A model generated the notes under the pieces. The model saw only the letters and a list, made by a program, of their open reading frames with translations. It searched no databases and had not been told where the DNA came from. DNA of 47,788 nt from Candidatus Scatonaster coprocaballi (GTDB lineage: Bacteria; Bacillota; Clostridia; Saccharofermentanales; Saccharofermentanaceae): positions 1 through 47,788 of the forward strand of contig JAGHVD010000011.1 in the NCBI GenBank assembly GCA_018064475.1. The letters are read 5' to 3'. Shown one piece after another: positions 26,552 through 34,992 of the stretch. The position numbers and the translations under genes were made by a program. The number at the start of each line of letters is the position of its first letter. Position 1 is the first letter of the stretch.

Positions 26552-27250
26552 TTACTTGATTTGCTTTAGGTGTTCAGCATCGCATGCGAATTCCAGCACC
26601 GGCATGATGCGGCTTCCAGGTTCATTGTTCATGCGAATGGAAGTGATGGCCGTGTGGCGCATGCGGATAATGGCGCAGAGATATGGGAACGGCAAATTCA
26701 GGATGCGGGCTAACATGGCTGTGCCGGATCCACCGTGGCAGAACAGTGCGACGGTATGTTCTTGGTCATCTTCGCGGATGTTGCGGTAGTAGCGACCTTC
26801 GCGTCGGTAACCCAGTTCCAGCATCCATTCATCTGTTGCTTCGGCAATTCTGTCCACTTCTGAAGTCGCCACGTTGTCTCGGAAGAATGGTTCATCGTGC
26901 CAATTCAGATCAAGAAGTTCTCTGTCTTCTGTAGCCATCTTATCAGCTTCGTCCCAAGGATTACCAGTAGTATAGAGGGCTTCTCCCTGCCCATAGCGGA
27001 TCTCGCGCATGAAGTCCAGTTGTCGGATGGCTTCGATCTCCTTCGCGCTATCCTTGCCTGCTTGGGCGGCTGCCTCTCGTACGTAGGCCAGCGCAGTCTC
27101 ATACGCGCGTCCCATCGAGGAAGAGTAGACCGTCTCGATGTCCTCACTCATCAGTCGTACTGCCGCCGCCTCAGCCTGTCTTTGGCCCAACTCGGTAAGA
27201 CAATCGTGTGCATAGTCCGGATCACCGTGACGAATAATTAGTATTCTCAT
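26552..27250 (-). CDS. Histidine phosphatase (phosphoglycerate mutase-like)
   Basis: The 232-residue protein has the RHG motif near its start (LIIRHGDPDY), LTELGQRQAEAAA, VYSSSMGRAYETA and the second catalytic His in LFCHGGSGTAM. These define histidine phosphatase branch 1. The length and the long insert between the motifs fit a broad-specificity phosphatase (CobC/PhoE type) more than a glycolytic mutase. It stands alone between the ABC-2 exporter and ackA. The start is the ATG at 27250 after AGGGAG. The substrate is unknown. Confidence 0.85.
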   Translation of the reverse strand: MRILIIRHGDPDYAHDCLTELGQRQAEAAAVRLMSEDIETVYSSSMGRAYETALAYVREAAAQAGKDSAKEIEAIRQLDFMREIRYGQGEALYTTGNPWDEADKMATEDRELLDLNWHDEPFFRDNVATSEVDRIAEATDEWMLELGYRREGRYYRNIREDDQEHTVALFCHGGSGTAMLARILNLPFPYLCAIIRMRHTAITSIRMNNEPGSRIMPVLEFACDAEHLKQIK

Positions 27251-27338
27251 TTCTCTATCTCCCTCATAGATTACATATTATTCCTATCATCAGTAAATCA
27301 GATTCATTATGCACACGCAAGTGAAGTAGTCAAAAACA

Positions 27339-27372
27339 AACCGAACCGTAACACAAGTGCTACGGTTCGGTT
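27339..27372 (-). terminator. Terminator after ackA
   Basis: A perfect 12-bp stem AACCGAACCGTA/TACGGTTCGGTT with a 10-base loop is followed on the minus strand by TTTGTTTTTG. It lies about 97 bases after the ackA stop. The other strand also ends in GTTTTA, so it may act both ways. Confidence 0.85.
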
Positions 27373-27396
27373 GTTTTACAATAATAATTAACTATT

Positions 27397-27456
27397 CAGT
27401 CGGGGCAACCCGAGCGATTCGATATGGCTCGATCAGGTCGTATCAAGATCCGACTG
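27397..27456 (-). other. Structured 3' region after ackA
   Basis: Between the ackA stop and its terminator the minus strand can close a 7-bp outer stem (CAGTCGG/CCGACTG, 27397-27403 and 27450-27456). It encloses up to three short hairpins, including CGAGC/GCTCG (27411-27415 with 27427-27431) and GGG-TTG-CCC. It is tRNA-like in outline, but has no T-arm consensus and is not a tRNA. Confidence 0.35.
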
Positions 27457-27468
27457 GTATGTTGGTCA

Positions 27469-28662
27469 TTATTTAACCAGTTCTTCGGTCTCCTGTGCGA
27501 TTGCCAGCTCCTCGTTGGTCGGGATGATGGCAACAGTTACACGTGAATCATCTGCGGAGATAACTGCCTCGGAACGAACGCCGTCGTTCTTGCTTGGGTC
27601 GATCTTTACGCCCATGAACTCGAGGCCTTCGCAAGCTGCTGCACGGATGTAGTCTGTGTTCTCACCGATACCAGCTGTAAATGCGATGACATCAACGCCG
27701 CCCATTGCTGCTGCGTAGGAACCGATGATCTTTCTTGCCTGGTACTCGAACATATCCAGAGCCAGTGTTGCACGCTCGTTGCCTTCGCGGGAAGCCTTCT
27801 CGAGGTCACGGAAGTCAGAGGATACGCCGGAGAGACCTTCTACACCGGACTTCTTGTTCATGAGAACGTCGATGTCATCCGGAGTCATGTTCTCGTTTGT
27901 CATCAGGAACGGTACGATGGCCGGGTCGATATCGCCGCAACGTGTACCCATGCAGATACCTGCCAGAGGTGTCAGACCCATGGAAGTATCGACGCACTTA
28001 CCGTGGTCAACTGCAGCAAAGGAAGAACCGTTGCCGAGGTGGCAAGTGATGATCTTGATGTCGTTGTAGTCCTTGCCGAGGAATTCTGCAGCACGGCGGG
28101 AAACGTAGCGGTGGGAAGTACCGTGGAAACCGTAACGACGGATGGAGTACTTCTCTGTCAGCTCGTAAGGCAGTGCATAGGTGTAAGCCTTCGGCGGCAT
28201 GGTCATGTGGAAAGCGGTATCAAATACTGCAACTTGTGGTGTGCCGGCAGGAAGAACAGCTTCGCAAGCCTCGATACCTGTGAGGTTAGCCGGGTTATGC
28301 AGAGGTCCCAGAGGGAAGCATTCGCGAATGACGCGCTTTACATCGTCGTTGACGATAACAGACTTGCTGTAGTACTTACCACCATGGAGTACACGGTGAC
28401 CAACAGCCTTGATCTCGCCGATGTCGGAGAGTACGCCGTGATCTTTGTCAACGAGTGCGTCGAGGATCATCTGTACTGCAACCTTGTGGTCCGGCATCGG
28501 ATCGGTGCAGATGAAATCTTCGTTGCCAGGTGTCTTGTAGGTGAGCTTACCGTCGATACCGATACGCTCTGCGTTACCCTTAGCGAGTACGTCGCCGGTG
28601 GATGTTTCGAAAAGCTGGAACTTGCAGGAAGAACTTCCGCAGTTGATAACTAAAATCTTCAT
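27469..28662 (-). CDS. ackA: Acetate kinase
   Basis: AckA converts acetyl phosphate and ADP to acetate and ATP, the energy-yielding end of mixed-acid fermentation. The 397 residues match the family length and show [14 protein letters not shown] at the start, [21 protein letters not shown] with the catalytic region, [35 protein letters not shown] and the late [27 protein letters not shown] precedes the ATG. It follows pta by 133 bases that hold a hairpin and a tandem repeat. Confidence 0.97.
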   Translation of the reverse strand: MKILVINCGSSSCKFQLFETSTGDVLAKGNAERIGIDGKLTYKTPGNEDFICTDPMPDHKVAVQMILDALVDKDHGVLSDIGEIKAVGHRVLHGGKYYSKSVIVNDDVKRVIRECFPLGPLHNPANLTGIEACEAVLPAGTPQVAVFDTAFHMTMPPKAYTYALPYELTEKYSIRRYGFHGTSHRYVSRRAAEFLGKDYNDIKIITCHLGNGSSFAAVDHGKCVDTSMGLTPLAGICMGTRCGDIDPAIVPFLMTNENMTPDDIDVLMNKKSGVEGLSGVSSDFRDLEKASREGNERATLALDMFEYQARKIIGSYAAAMGGVDVIAFTAGIGENTDYIRAAACEGLEFMGVKIDPSKNDGVRSEAVISADDSRVTVAIIPTNEELAIAQETEELVK

Positions 28663-28673
28663 TCAATTTCTCC

Positions 28674-28711
28674 TTTAGTACGATGTATGAGGTTTAGTAC
28701 AATGTATGAGG
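28674..28711. repeat. 19-bp tandem duplication upstream of ackA
   Basis: The unit TTTAGTACRATGTATGAGG occurs twice without a gap (28674-28692 and 28693-28711), differing at one base (G/A). It ends right at the ackA Shine-Dalgarno site (AAAGGAG on the minus strand overlaps the first unit's edge). Confidence 0.85.
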
Positions 28712-28762
28712 TTCGAGTGCTTTTACCAGATAGGCGGAAGCACAAACCAGATATTCAAATAA

Positions 28763-28786
28763 GGTGGGACAGTCGCCCGTCCCACC
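28763..28786 (-). terminator. Hairpin between pta and ackA
   Basis: A GC-rich 8-bp stem GGTGGGAC/GTCCCACC with an 8-base loop lies 9 bases after the pta stop. The following minus-strand sequence TTATTTGAATAT is a weak U-tract. It may be a leaky terminator that lowers ackA expression relative to pta, or a processing barrier. Confidence 0.55.
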
Positions 28787-28795
28787 CGATTCAAC

Positions 28796-29791
28796 TTAGT
28801 TATTCTGAGCCTGTACAGCTGTGATTGCGATTACGCCAACGATATCCTTGGCAGAGCAGCCACGGGACAGGTCGTTAACCGGCTTTGCAATACCCTGGCA
28901 CATTGGGCCGTAAGCTTCTGCCTTGCCGAGTCTCTGAACCAGCTTGTAACCAATGTTACCAGCGTCGAGGTCAGGGAAGATCAGGACATTTGCCTTACCA
29001 GCAACCTTGCTGTCCGGTGCCTTGCTAGCGCCGATGGAAGGAACCATTGCAGCGTCAGCCTGGAGCTCACCGTCGATTGCGAATTCAGGATACTGTTCCT
29101 TAGCGATCTTGGTAGCTTCTACAACCTTGGTTACGTCGTCGTGTTTTGCGGAACCCATGGAAGAGTGAGAAAGCAGTGCAACGATTGGCTCTTTGCCAAC
29201 GAGCTGCTTGAAGGATGCAGCAGAAGAACCAGCGATTGCAGCGAGTTCTTCCGGATTCGGGTTCTGAACGAGACCGCAGTCACCGAATACGAATACACCG
29301 TCTTCACCGTACTCGCAATCCGGAACTACCATTACGAAGAAAGCAGATACGAGCTTGGTGCCCGGAGCTGTCTTGATGATCTGGAGGGACGGACGAAGTG
29401 TGTTCGCTGTAGAGTGGCAAGCACCGGAAACGATACCGTCACCGTCACCCATCTTTACCATCATGCAAGCGTAGTACATATAGTCAGAAAGAAGTGTCTT
29501 CGTAGCTTCTTCCTTTGTCATGCCCTTAGCCTTACGCAGTTCAACGAAGCCATCGATATAAGCCTCTGTCTTCTCGTAAGTATTCGGGTTAATGATAGTA
29601 GCCTTGGAAATATCCAGACCTTCGCTGTTTGCCTTGACCTCTTCATCTGTACCGATGATGATCAGGTTTGCGATATCCTCAGCGAGGATCTCTGCAGCCG
29701 CCTCAAATGTTCTTCTGTCCATAGACTCAGGAAGAATGACGGTCTTCTTGTTGCTCTTTGCTTTTGCTTTAATCTCATCAATAAATGCCAT
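28796..29791 (-). CDS. pta: Phosphate acetyltransferase
   Basis: Pta turns acetyl-CoA and phosphate into acetyl phosphate, which AckA then uses. The 331-residue protein is the short class I form without the N-terminal DRTGG domain. Family segments seen are KKTVILPESMDRRTFEAA, VSGACHSTANTLRPSLQIIK, VVPDCEYGEDGVFVFGDCG, ALLSHSSMGSAKHD, ELQADAAMVPSIG and ANVLIFPDLDAGNIGYKL. The start is the ATG at 29791 after a modest AAGGCAGG site. A strong promoter lies about 90 bases upstream. Confidence 0.97.
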   Translation of the reverse strand: MAFIDEIKAKAKSNKKTVILPESMDRRTFEAAAEILAEDIANLIIIGTDEEVKANSEGLDISKATIINPNTYEKTEAYIDGFVELRKAKGMTKEEATKTLLSDYMYYACMMVKMGDGDGIVSGACHSTANTLRPSLQIIKTAPGTKLVSAFFVMVVPDCEYGEDGVFVFGDCGLVQNPNPEELAAIAGSSAASFKQLVGKEPIVALLSHSSMGSAKHDDVTKVVEATKIAKEQYPEFAIDGELQADAAMVPSIGASKAPDSKVAGKANVLIFPDLDAGNIGYKLVQRLGKAEAYGPMCQGIAKPVNDLSRGCSAKDIVGVIAITAVQAQNN

Positions 29792-29879
29792 AAAACTATC
29801 GCCTGCCTTAATTTATATTTTTCACCCGTTTTTCGCGCCCTCACAGGCAGGAATCACGGAACTGAAATCACATCTTTGT

Positions 29880-29909
29880 ATTATAAACCTTATTAGAGGG
29901 GATTTTCAA
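29880..29909 (-). promoter_or_regulatory. Promoter of pta-ackA
   Basis: The minus strand has TTGAAA (29904-29909), an 18-bp spacer and a perfect TATAAT (29880-29885). The leader is about 82 bases. Confidence 0.8.
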
Positions 29910-29918
29910 TTACAAATC

Positions 29919-29937
29919 ACATTCCCAACAGGAATGT
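29919..29937 (-). terminator. Small hairpin between repeat array and pta promoter
   Basis: ACATTCC/GGAATGT (7 bp, 5-base loop) is followed on the minus strand by GATTTGTAATTGAAAA. It may weakly end transcripts that pass through the repeat array. Confidence 0.35.
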
Positions 29938-30086
29938 AAGGCCAAAATTCGCATTCCCTCCATTCTAGCCGTACTTCACGATGATCTTGTACGGCCAGAA
30001 ACCGCATTCCGTCCATCCTAGCCGTACTTCACGATGACCCTGTACGGCCAAAAACCGCATTCCACCTATTCTAGCCGTACTTCACA
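29938..30086. repeat. 53-bp tandem repeat array with internal dyads
   Basis: The anchor CGCATTCC occurs at 29950, 30003 and 30056, giving a constant period of 53 bp. Two full units, a third cut off after CCGTACTTCAC and a partial leading copy (TGTAAGGCCAAAATT) make almost three copies. Each full unit holds an inverted repeat GCCGTAC ... GTACGGC with a 14-base loop (29968-29995 in the first). The array fills the gap between the nuclease gene stop and the pta promoter. On the minus strand a 31-codon frame (30060 to 29965) runs through two units in different frames; I regard it as chance. Confidence 0.9.
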
Positions 30087-30884
30087 CTACACCCCGAATA
30101 ATTCCCGCATCATCTGCCGAATCTCCCGCATATTGAGTTCACTTCCCTTGCCCTCAAACGTAGCAATCAAATTCACGCCTAGATACACACCGTTCCGACG
30201 ATACAAATCGAGTTTTCGGAAACAAGCCTCCCTATACTCTGGATCATCCATCAGGCCAAAATGTTCATGGAAAACGTAGCGACGGTGTCTCACGTCCAGC
30301 AATGTAAAATCCGGATACCTCACCGTTCCATCACGAAGTGTCAGTTTACTCTCATATCGGTATGGAATATCGAGTTCATAGTATAGGTTCGCAAACATGA
30401 GTTCACTCTTCGACCTCACTTTCTCGCCCCGTTTCGTCTCATACAATTTCTGATCACTAAAAGCCGGATTCATATCGTAGGTTTGCTTCATCCATCGCTC
30501 TACATACAATTTCGGACTAAGAAGAATCGGTGAGACTAGTTTCTGACGTTGCTTACTCAACATTTCGTATACATTATTGGGGTTCTTATGTTCGAGCGTC
30601 TGTATGTATGTTGCAATTAATCGAAGTTCCTTGTCTATCCGCCGAATGAGCCGATCAGCATAGTCCTTGCAAACCAGTTTCTCCGCCAAAGGCCGCTCTT
30701 CCTTCTTCATGTATCGGTCATATACCTGAATAGAATCCTGGTAAAGATAGTACTGGTCTTTTCCTCGGCGCGTCGAAACCCTTACCTTTCCTTCCGGCGC
30801 ACCTTCCAGCATCTTCTCCGCCTTCGCCCGCGCCGCAAGCAACATCTCCCGCCGCGCACACAATTCTTCCATCAAAGCATCCAT
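30087..30884 (-). CDS. PD-(D/E)XK nuclease-like protein
   Basis: The 265-residue protein has a basic, helical N-terminal half (about 1-110) with a likely coiled coil, and a C-terminal domain that looks like a restriction-endonuclease fold. Candidate active-site residues are Glu161 in VRSKSELMFAN, Asp192 in RYPDFTLLD and Glu207-His208 in VFHEHFGLMDD, where the usual ExK is replaced by ExH-like spacing. I set the start at the ATG at 30884, preceded by GGAGGCAGGTT; an earlier in-frame ATG at 30965 lies in the promoter leader. Similar proteins of unknown role are common in Clostridia. Whether it acts on DNA or RNA is not known. It has its own promoter. Confidence 0.7.
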   Translation of the reverse strand: MDALMEELCARREMLLAARAKAEKMLEGAPEGKVRVSTRRGKDQYYLYQDSIQVYDRYMKKEERPLAEKLVCKDYADRLIRRIDKELRLIATYIQTLEHKNPNNVYEMLSKQRQKLVSPILLSPKLYVERWMKQTYDMNPAFSDQKLYETKRGEKVRSKSELMFANLYYELDIPYRYESKLTLRDGTVRYPDFTLLDVRHRRYVFHEHFGLMDDPEYREACFRKLDLYRRNGVYLGVNLIATFEGKGSELNMREIRQMMRELFGV

Positions 30885-31055
30885 AACCTGCCTCCTTCTA
30901 CAAAGGACGCAAAGCCACATGCAACATATCATTTCACTGGGAGAAACACTCGCCCCCCATCGCAATTTGGGGAAGCCGTGTACCTACAAACATCACTACC
31001 ACGCACGCCACGATTGCAACTTCGCAATCTCAAGCCCTACGTCGAATGTACACCT

Positions 31056-31084
31056 ATTGTACTCGCAAAGATTCACCTTCACAA
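31056..31084 (-). promoter_or_regulatory. Promoter of nuclease-like gene
   Basis: The minus strand has TTGTGA (31079-31084), a 17-bp spacer and TACAAT (31056-31061). It lies between the cellulase stop and the nuclease start and gives a leader of about 165 bases. Confidence 0.55.
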
Positions 31085-31126
31085 TCGCTTATATGCACAG
31101 TTAGCAAGGATCCCCTTCCTCGCGGA

Positions 31127-33853
31127 TTAACTTGGTTCCTCACCGAACAGCTTATTCTTCGCACTACGGATAACAATGTTCTCCACCTTCTGCCGCGAAT
31201 AATCGTCGCCGAGGTTGAAGTCCGACCAGTCATTGTGGTGGATCGAGAACTGCACGATCAGCTTGTCGCCGGCGCTCAACTTCCCCGACCCAAAACCACT
31301 CATCGTGCAGACCGTGTCCGCGCCGTTTTTCTTCTCGGCCTTGGCAAAAGCACCCGCCACACTTTCAATCGCGCTATATTGTCCGTTCTTTGCGCTCACG
31401 GCACTGTGATAACAGTCGAACGTGAGTGCGCCATCCTTCTCGTTGGTGAAATAATAATCGATCGTCAATTCGCCCAGATTGATGGCTTCCTGACCTACAT
31501 TCTCAATTGTCATGTTTCCTGCAATCGCATTGCCGCTTCCACTCATCGTGTACTCGATTGAGACCGCCACCTTGCCATTGGCACCACTGTTTCCAGCACC
31601 GCCCTGGTTTCCACCCTGGCTCGGCGCGTTTCCACCTTGACTGCCGCCTTGACTGCCACCTTGGCTACCGCCCTGTGAAGCCCCCGGCGTCGGCGTGGTG
31701 ATCACTTCGGCCCCAGGACCGCCCGGCACCTGACCAAATACCAGCACACCATTCTCGAAGAGGCATGCGGATCCCGTCGCCGCCGCATCCGAAGGCAGAC
31801 CAGTGATCCGGAACTGCACTTCCTTCTTGTATTGACTCTGACCACCCGGATAGCACGAATACTCCGCAAGAAGAACCTGCACACAGGCCGTATCGCCGCT
31901 CGCATCGAGGATCGTCAACGAAGCCACGTCCTGACCATAGGAAGAGGACACCGAAAGATCCGACGCCTTCTTTCCCGATGGAACCGTGAAATAATAGCGC
32001 AGTTCCAAGTTCTTCGGCGCACGAGCCGGCCAACCGGTCATGTTATATGTCAGCGCCTTGATCTCGAGGAAGTCCGCACCCGACGCATTGACCGAAGTCT
32101 CCACGCGATACTCTTCGCCCACCGCTTCGCAGGCACCAAATCCCGTCAAAGTCTGACCGTGATAACGCGTATAGAGCTTCGCCATGAGTCCCGTAAAACC
32201 AGCGTTATAGTCACAAGCCACTTCGTTGGCACAATAGTCACTGACCACATCCGTATATCCATCCGAAGCATCCGGTCCACCCACCAGCGCACCGACGAGA
32301 ATATGTCGGGACGCTCCCGGCTCGTTCATGTTGTCGCAATAAGAACCCTGCGCCGTACGATGATGCGGATTCACAGGATAGGAATCCCCAAATCCAATCT
32401 GATACGAGAACCCCGTATCGCCCAGCGCATAGTTCGCCTGCGACACGGCAAAATCCCAGTACACATCTTTCTTCGAAGCCGTACAGACTTCACTCTCACT
32501 ATAGACCGCCGCCACGAATGACGTCGTCGTAGCATAACGCAGCGAACCCCAACTATCCAGCCAAGCAAGGCCCTTGGGGGTATAGGTGATCCGCTCTCCG
32601 GAAGCCGTACCGCAGCTCCAGAAGTCTAGGTGCTTCTCCACCGCAGAAGTATAGGTCTGCTCGCCCGTCTCCTGCGCAAGCAACACGGCCGCACCAATGT
32701 GCACATCGTCCCAGCAGAACGCCCAGTTGAAGTCCTGATTTGCTTTCGGATAGTACTCCTTCGCCTTCGAAAGATAGTTCGCATCGCCCGTTGCACGATA
32801 GAGCCAGACCGCCGCCCAAGAAAGCTCGTCGTAGTACCCGCTCCAGGAATCGTAGAAACCATTGGCAGCCGTGTATCCCGCATCGCTCTTATATTTATCG
32901 GCAAAAGCATAGAGTGCCATAGCATGTTGTAAGCATTCTTCGCTGAAGGCCGGATCCTCCGTCTTGAAGAGCATGCTACAGATCGCCAATGACGCCGCGG
33001 TCTCGCCGGTGACGGCTGAGCCCGGATGCTGCGCATCTACGAAGTATGAAGGGCGATCCATCCGATACTCCACACACTCCGCAGCGCCCCACCAACCATG
33101 GTCGGCCGAGCCATTGCCCACCTGATAGAAATACTTCTCCGGAGAAGGATGACACTTGATGAAATACTCGTTGGCCCAGCGGATATTAGCGAGCGCATAA
33201 GAGAGTTGACCGCTCTGCTCATAGGCATCCCGATCCTCATAGATGGACCATCCCAGGACTGATGCAGAATACGCCATCGGCAGGTTGAACTTCACATTGT
33301 CACCCGCGTCGAACCATCCGCCGGTCAGATCCACACCCGCGTCGGAACCGTCCTTCAGACAGGAGTCCCCACGCCAGTTGCACCTTGTATCCTCCGGCAG
33401 ATCACCGGAACGCTGAAGCTCATAGAAAAGCACCGACTTCTGCAAGGCCTCGCCGTAGTTATACTTGCCGGTGCCCTCTACACCTTCCACACCATCGCCC
33501 TGCATAGTGCCATGACTCCCTTTGTTCACCGGAATCTCGCCTGAACTTGGGACAGTTGTTTCCGTGGGAATCGAAGACTCCGCCGTTGAAGAAGGGTCTT
33601 CACTTTCTGAAGACGCAGAAGTAGTCGGCACGGCGTCTGTCGTCGCTTCGGATGAAGTCGACGAATGAGAAAGATTCGCACCGTCCTCTGTTTCTGGAAT
33701 CACCGCTTCGGAAACCGAAGGATCGGCAGGATCCTCCGCGCTCTTCTGATGCTTCTCGATGGTGTTCTTGACCGCAAAGACCGACACACCGATCAGTGTC
33801 ACAGACACCAGAATAATTCCTATAACAACCAGAAGACGTGCTTTGTTCTTCAT
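31127..33853 (-). CDS. Glycoside hydrolase family 9 cellulase with two CBM3 modules
   Basis: The 908-residue enzyme should hydrolyse cellulose outside the cell. It has an N-terminal signal/anchor helix (about 8-28), a Ser/Thr/Glu-rich linker, the GH9 catalytic domain (about 130-575) with DLTGGWFDAGDNVKFNLPM, NPHHRTAQG and NEVACDYNAGFTG (catalytic Asp and Glu), then a CBM3c-like module (about 590-735), a SQGG/NQGG repeat linker and a final CBM3. This is the 'theme B' layout of processive endoglucanases. No dockerin or sorting signal is present. I set the start at the ATG at 33853, 6 bases after GAGG, rather than the ATG at 33865; the preceding helicase stop at 33855 sits next to it, so translation is coupled. 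Confidence 0.93.
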   Translation of the reverse strand: MKNKARLLVVIGIILVSVTLIGVSVFAVKNTIEKHQKSAEDPADPSVSEAVIPETEDGANLSHSSTSSEATTDAVPTTSASSESEDPSSTAESSIPTETTVPSSGEIPVNKGSHGTMQGDGVEGVEGTGKYNYGEALQKSVLFYELQRSGDLPEDTRCNWRGDSCLKDGSDAGVDLTGGWFDAGDNVKFNLPMAYSASVLGWSIYEDRDAYEQSGQLSYALANIRWANEYFIKCHPSPEKYFYQVGNGSADHGWWGAAECVEYRMDRPSYFVDAQHPGSAVTGETAASLAICSMLFKTEDPAFSEECLQHAMALYAFADKYKSDAGYTAANGFYDSWSGYYDELSWAAVWLYRATGDANYLSKAKEYYPKANQDFNWAFCWDDVHIGAAVLLAQETGEQTYTSAVEKHLDFWSCGTASGERITYTPKGLAWLDSWGSLRYATTTSFVAAVYSESEVCTASKKDVYWDFAVSQANYALGDTGFSYQIGFGDSYPVNPHHRTAQGSYCDNMNEPGASRHILVGALVGGPDASDGYTDVVSDYCANEVACDYNAGFTGLMAKLYTRYHGQTLTGFGACEAVGEEYRVETSVNASGADFLEIKALTYNMTGWPARAPKNLELRYYFTVPSGKKASDLSVSSSYGQDVASLTILDASGDTACVQVLLAEYSCYPGGQSQYKKEVQFRITGLPSDAAATGSACLFENGVLVFGQVPGGPGAEVITTPTPGASQGGSQGGSQGGSQGGNAPSQGGNQGGAGNSGANGKVAVSIEYTMSGSGNAIAGNMTIENVGQEAINLGELTIDYYFTNEKDGALTFDCYHSAVSAKNGQYSAIESVAGAFAKAEKKNGADTVCTMSGFGSGKLSAGDKLIVQFSIHHNDWSDFNLGDDYSRQKVENIVIRSAKNKLFGEEPS

Positions 33854-33854
33854 A

Positions 33855-34991
33855 TCAAACCTCATTCTCCGCCGCGTCTAGTTTGAGTTCTTCCGTGGCC
33901 ACCTTGGCATAGCGCAGGATCTCGTCCATGCGGATGCTCTGACCGTAGGTCACGAAGGTGAACGCCTGGCCATCGCGGCCGGCACGACCGGTACGACCGA
34001 TACGATGCAGATAATACTCATTCTCATTCGGCACTTCGTAATTGAAGACCGTATCGATATCGGACACGTCGATGCCACGCGCCACCACATCAGAAGCAAC
34101 CAGAATATCGAACTTGCCCCGACGGAATTCCTCCATGATACGGTTTCTGGCACCCTGCCCGATATCACCGTGGAGGCAGTCCACCTGATATCCGAGACGA
34201 CGGATGCTCTCCGTCACCACACGCACACGCGTCTTCGTGTTACAGAACACGATGACGCGATGGCAGTTGTATCTCTCCATTAATTGGGTAAAAGCAGGCA
34301 TCTTCTCCCGCTCTTCCAGATGCAGGATATACTGTTTGATCTTCGGCATATCCTCTTCCTTCGGCGCCACTTCGATCTCGTCCGCACCTTCCATATACTC
34401 CCACGAAATGTCCATCACTTCGCGCGACATGGTGGCAGAGAACATCGCAATCTGCTTGTCCCGTGGCGTCAGCTTCATGATCCTTCTTATGTCCTTGATG
34501 AAGCCCATGTCCAGCATCTTATCGGCCTCATCCAGCACCAGCGTGTAGATCTGGGAGACGTCGATGGTCCGACGCTCCACGTGGTCTAAAAGTCGTCCCG
34601 GCGTCGCCACCACGATCTGCGGATTCTTCCGAAGCATCTGGATCTGCTTGTCCATCTTCTGGCCACCGATAATGCCGCATACCTGTAATCCTTTGATGTA
34701 AGCACCCAGCCCGCGAAGTTCTGTGCAGATCTGGAGTGCCAATTCACGTGTCGGGCACAGGATCAGCGCCTGCACGAACTTCGCATCCATGTTGAGGTAT
34801 TCCAGAATCGGAATACCGAAGGCGAAAGTCTTGCCGGTTCCGGTCGGAGCCTTAGCAATGACGCAACGGTTGTCCATGAGAAGCGGAATCGCCTGCTTCT
34901 GTACGGATGTCGGGGTGGTCATGTGCATCTTATTCAGCGCGCGCATAACCTCCGGAGATAAGTCCATCTGATCGAATGATGAATATTCCAA
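33855..34991 (-). CDS. DEAD-box RNA helicase
   Basis: The protein (378 residues) has all helicase motifs: the Q motif (FDQMDLSPEV ... TTPTSVQKQAIPLLM), Walker A APTGTGKT, PTRELALQ, TPGRLLDH, VLDEADKMLDMGF, FSATM, and the C-terminal VIVFCNTK, VASDVVARGIDVSD and HRIGRTGRAGRDG. It is a short CshA/RhlE-like form without a basic C-terminal tail. The start is a TTG at 34991: the upstream stop TAA is followed by A and then TTG, with AGAGG 9 bases before it, and the protein then begins with EYSSFDQMDLS. The frame is open further upstream but lies inside the previous gene. It unwinds RNA, probably in ribosome assembly or mRNA decay. Confidence 0.92.
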   Translation of the reverse strand: MEYSSFDQMDLSPEVMRALNKMHMTTPTSVQKQAIPLLMDNRCVIAKAPTGTGKTFAFGIPILEYLNMDAKFVQALILCPTRELALQICTELRGLGAYIKGLQVCGIIGGQKMDKQIQMLRKNPQIVVATPGRLLDHVERRTIDVSQIYTLVLDEADKMLDMGFIKDIRRIMKLTPRDKQIAMFSATMSREVMDISWEYMEGADEIEVAPKEEDMPKIKQYILHLEEREKMPAFTQLMERYNCHRVIVFCNTKTRVRVVTESIRRLGYQVDCLHGDIGQGARNRIMEEFRRGKFDILVASDVVARGIDVSDIDTVFNYEVPNENEYYLHRIGRTGRAGRDGQAFTFVTYGQSIRMDEILRYAKVATEELKLDAAENEV

Positions 34992-34992
34992 T

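Noticed and set aside
27397-27456. tRNA-like fold after ackA as a real tRNA
   Set aside because: There is no T-arm consensus (GGTTCGAATCC), no CCA end and the arms have wrong sizes.
29965-30060. 31-codon ORF through the 53-bp repeats on the minus strand
   Set aside because: 53 is not a multiple of 3, so the frame reads the two units differently. The ORF is better explained as an accident of the repeat than as a gene.
29938-30086. 53-bp array as a CRISPR
   Set aside because: Units are contiguous with no variable spacers, and there are no cas genes.
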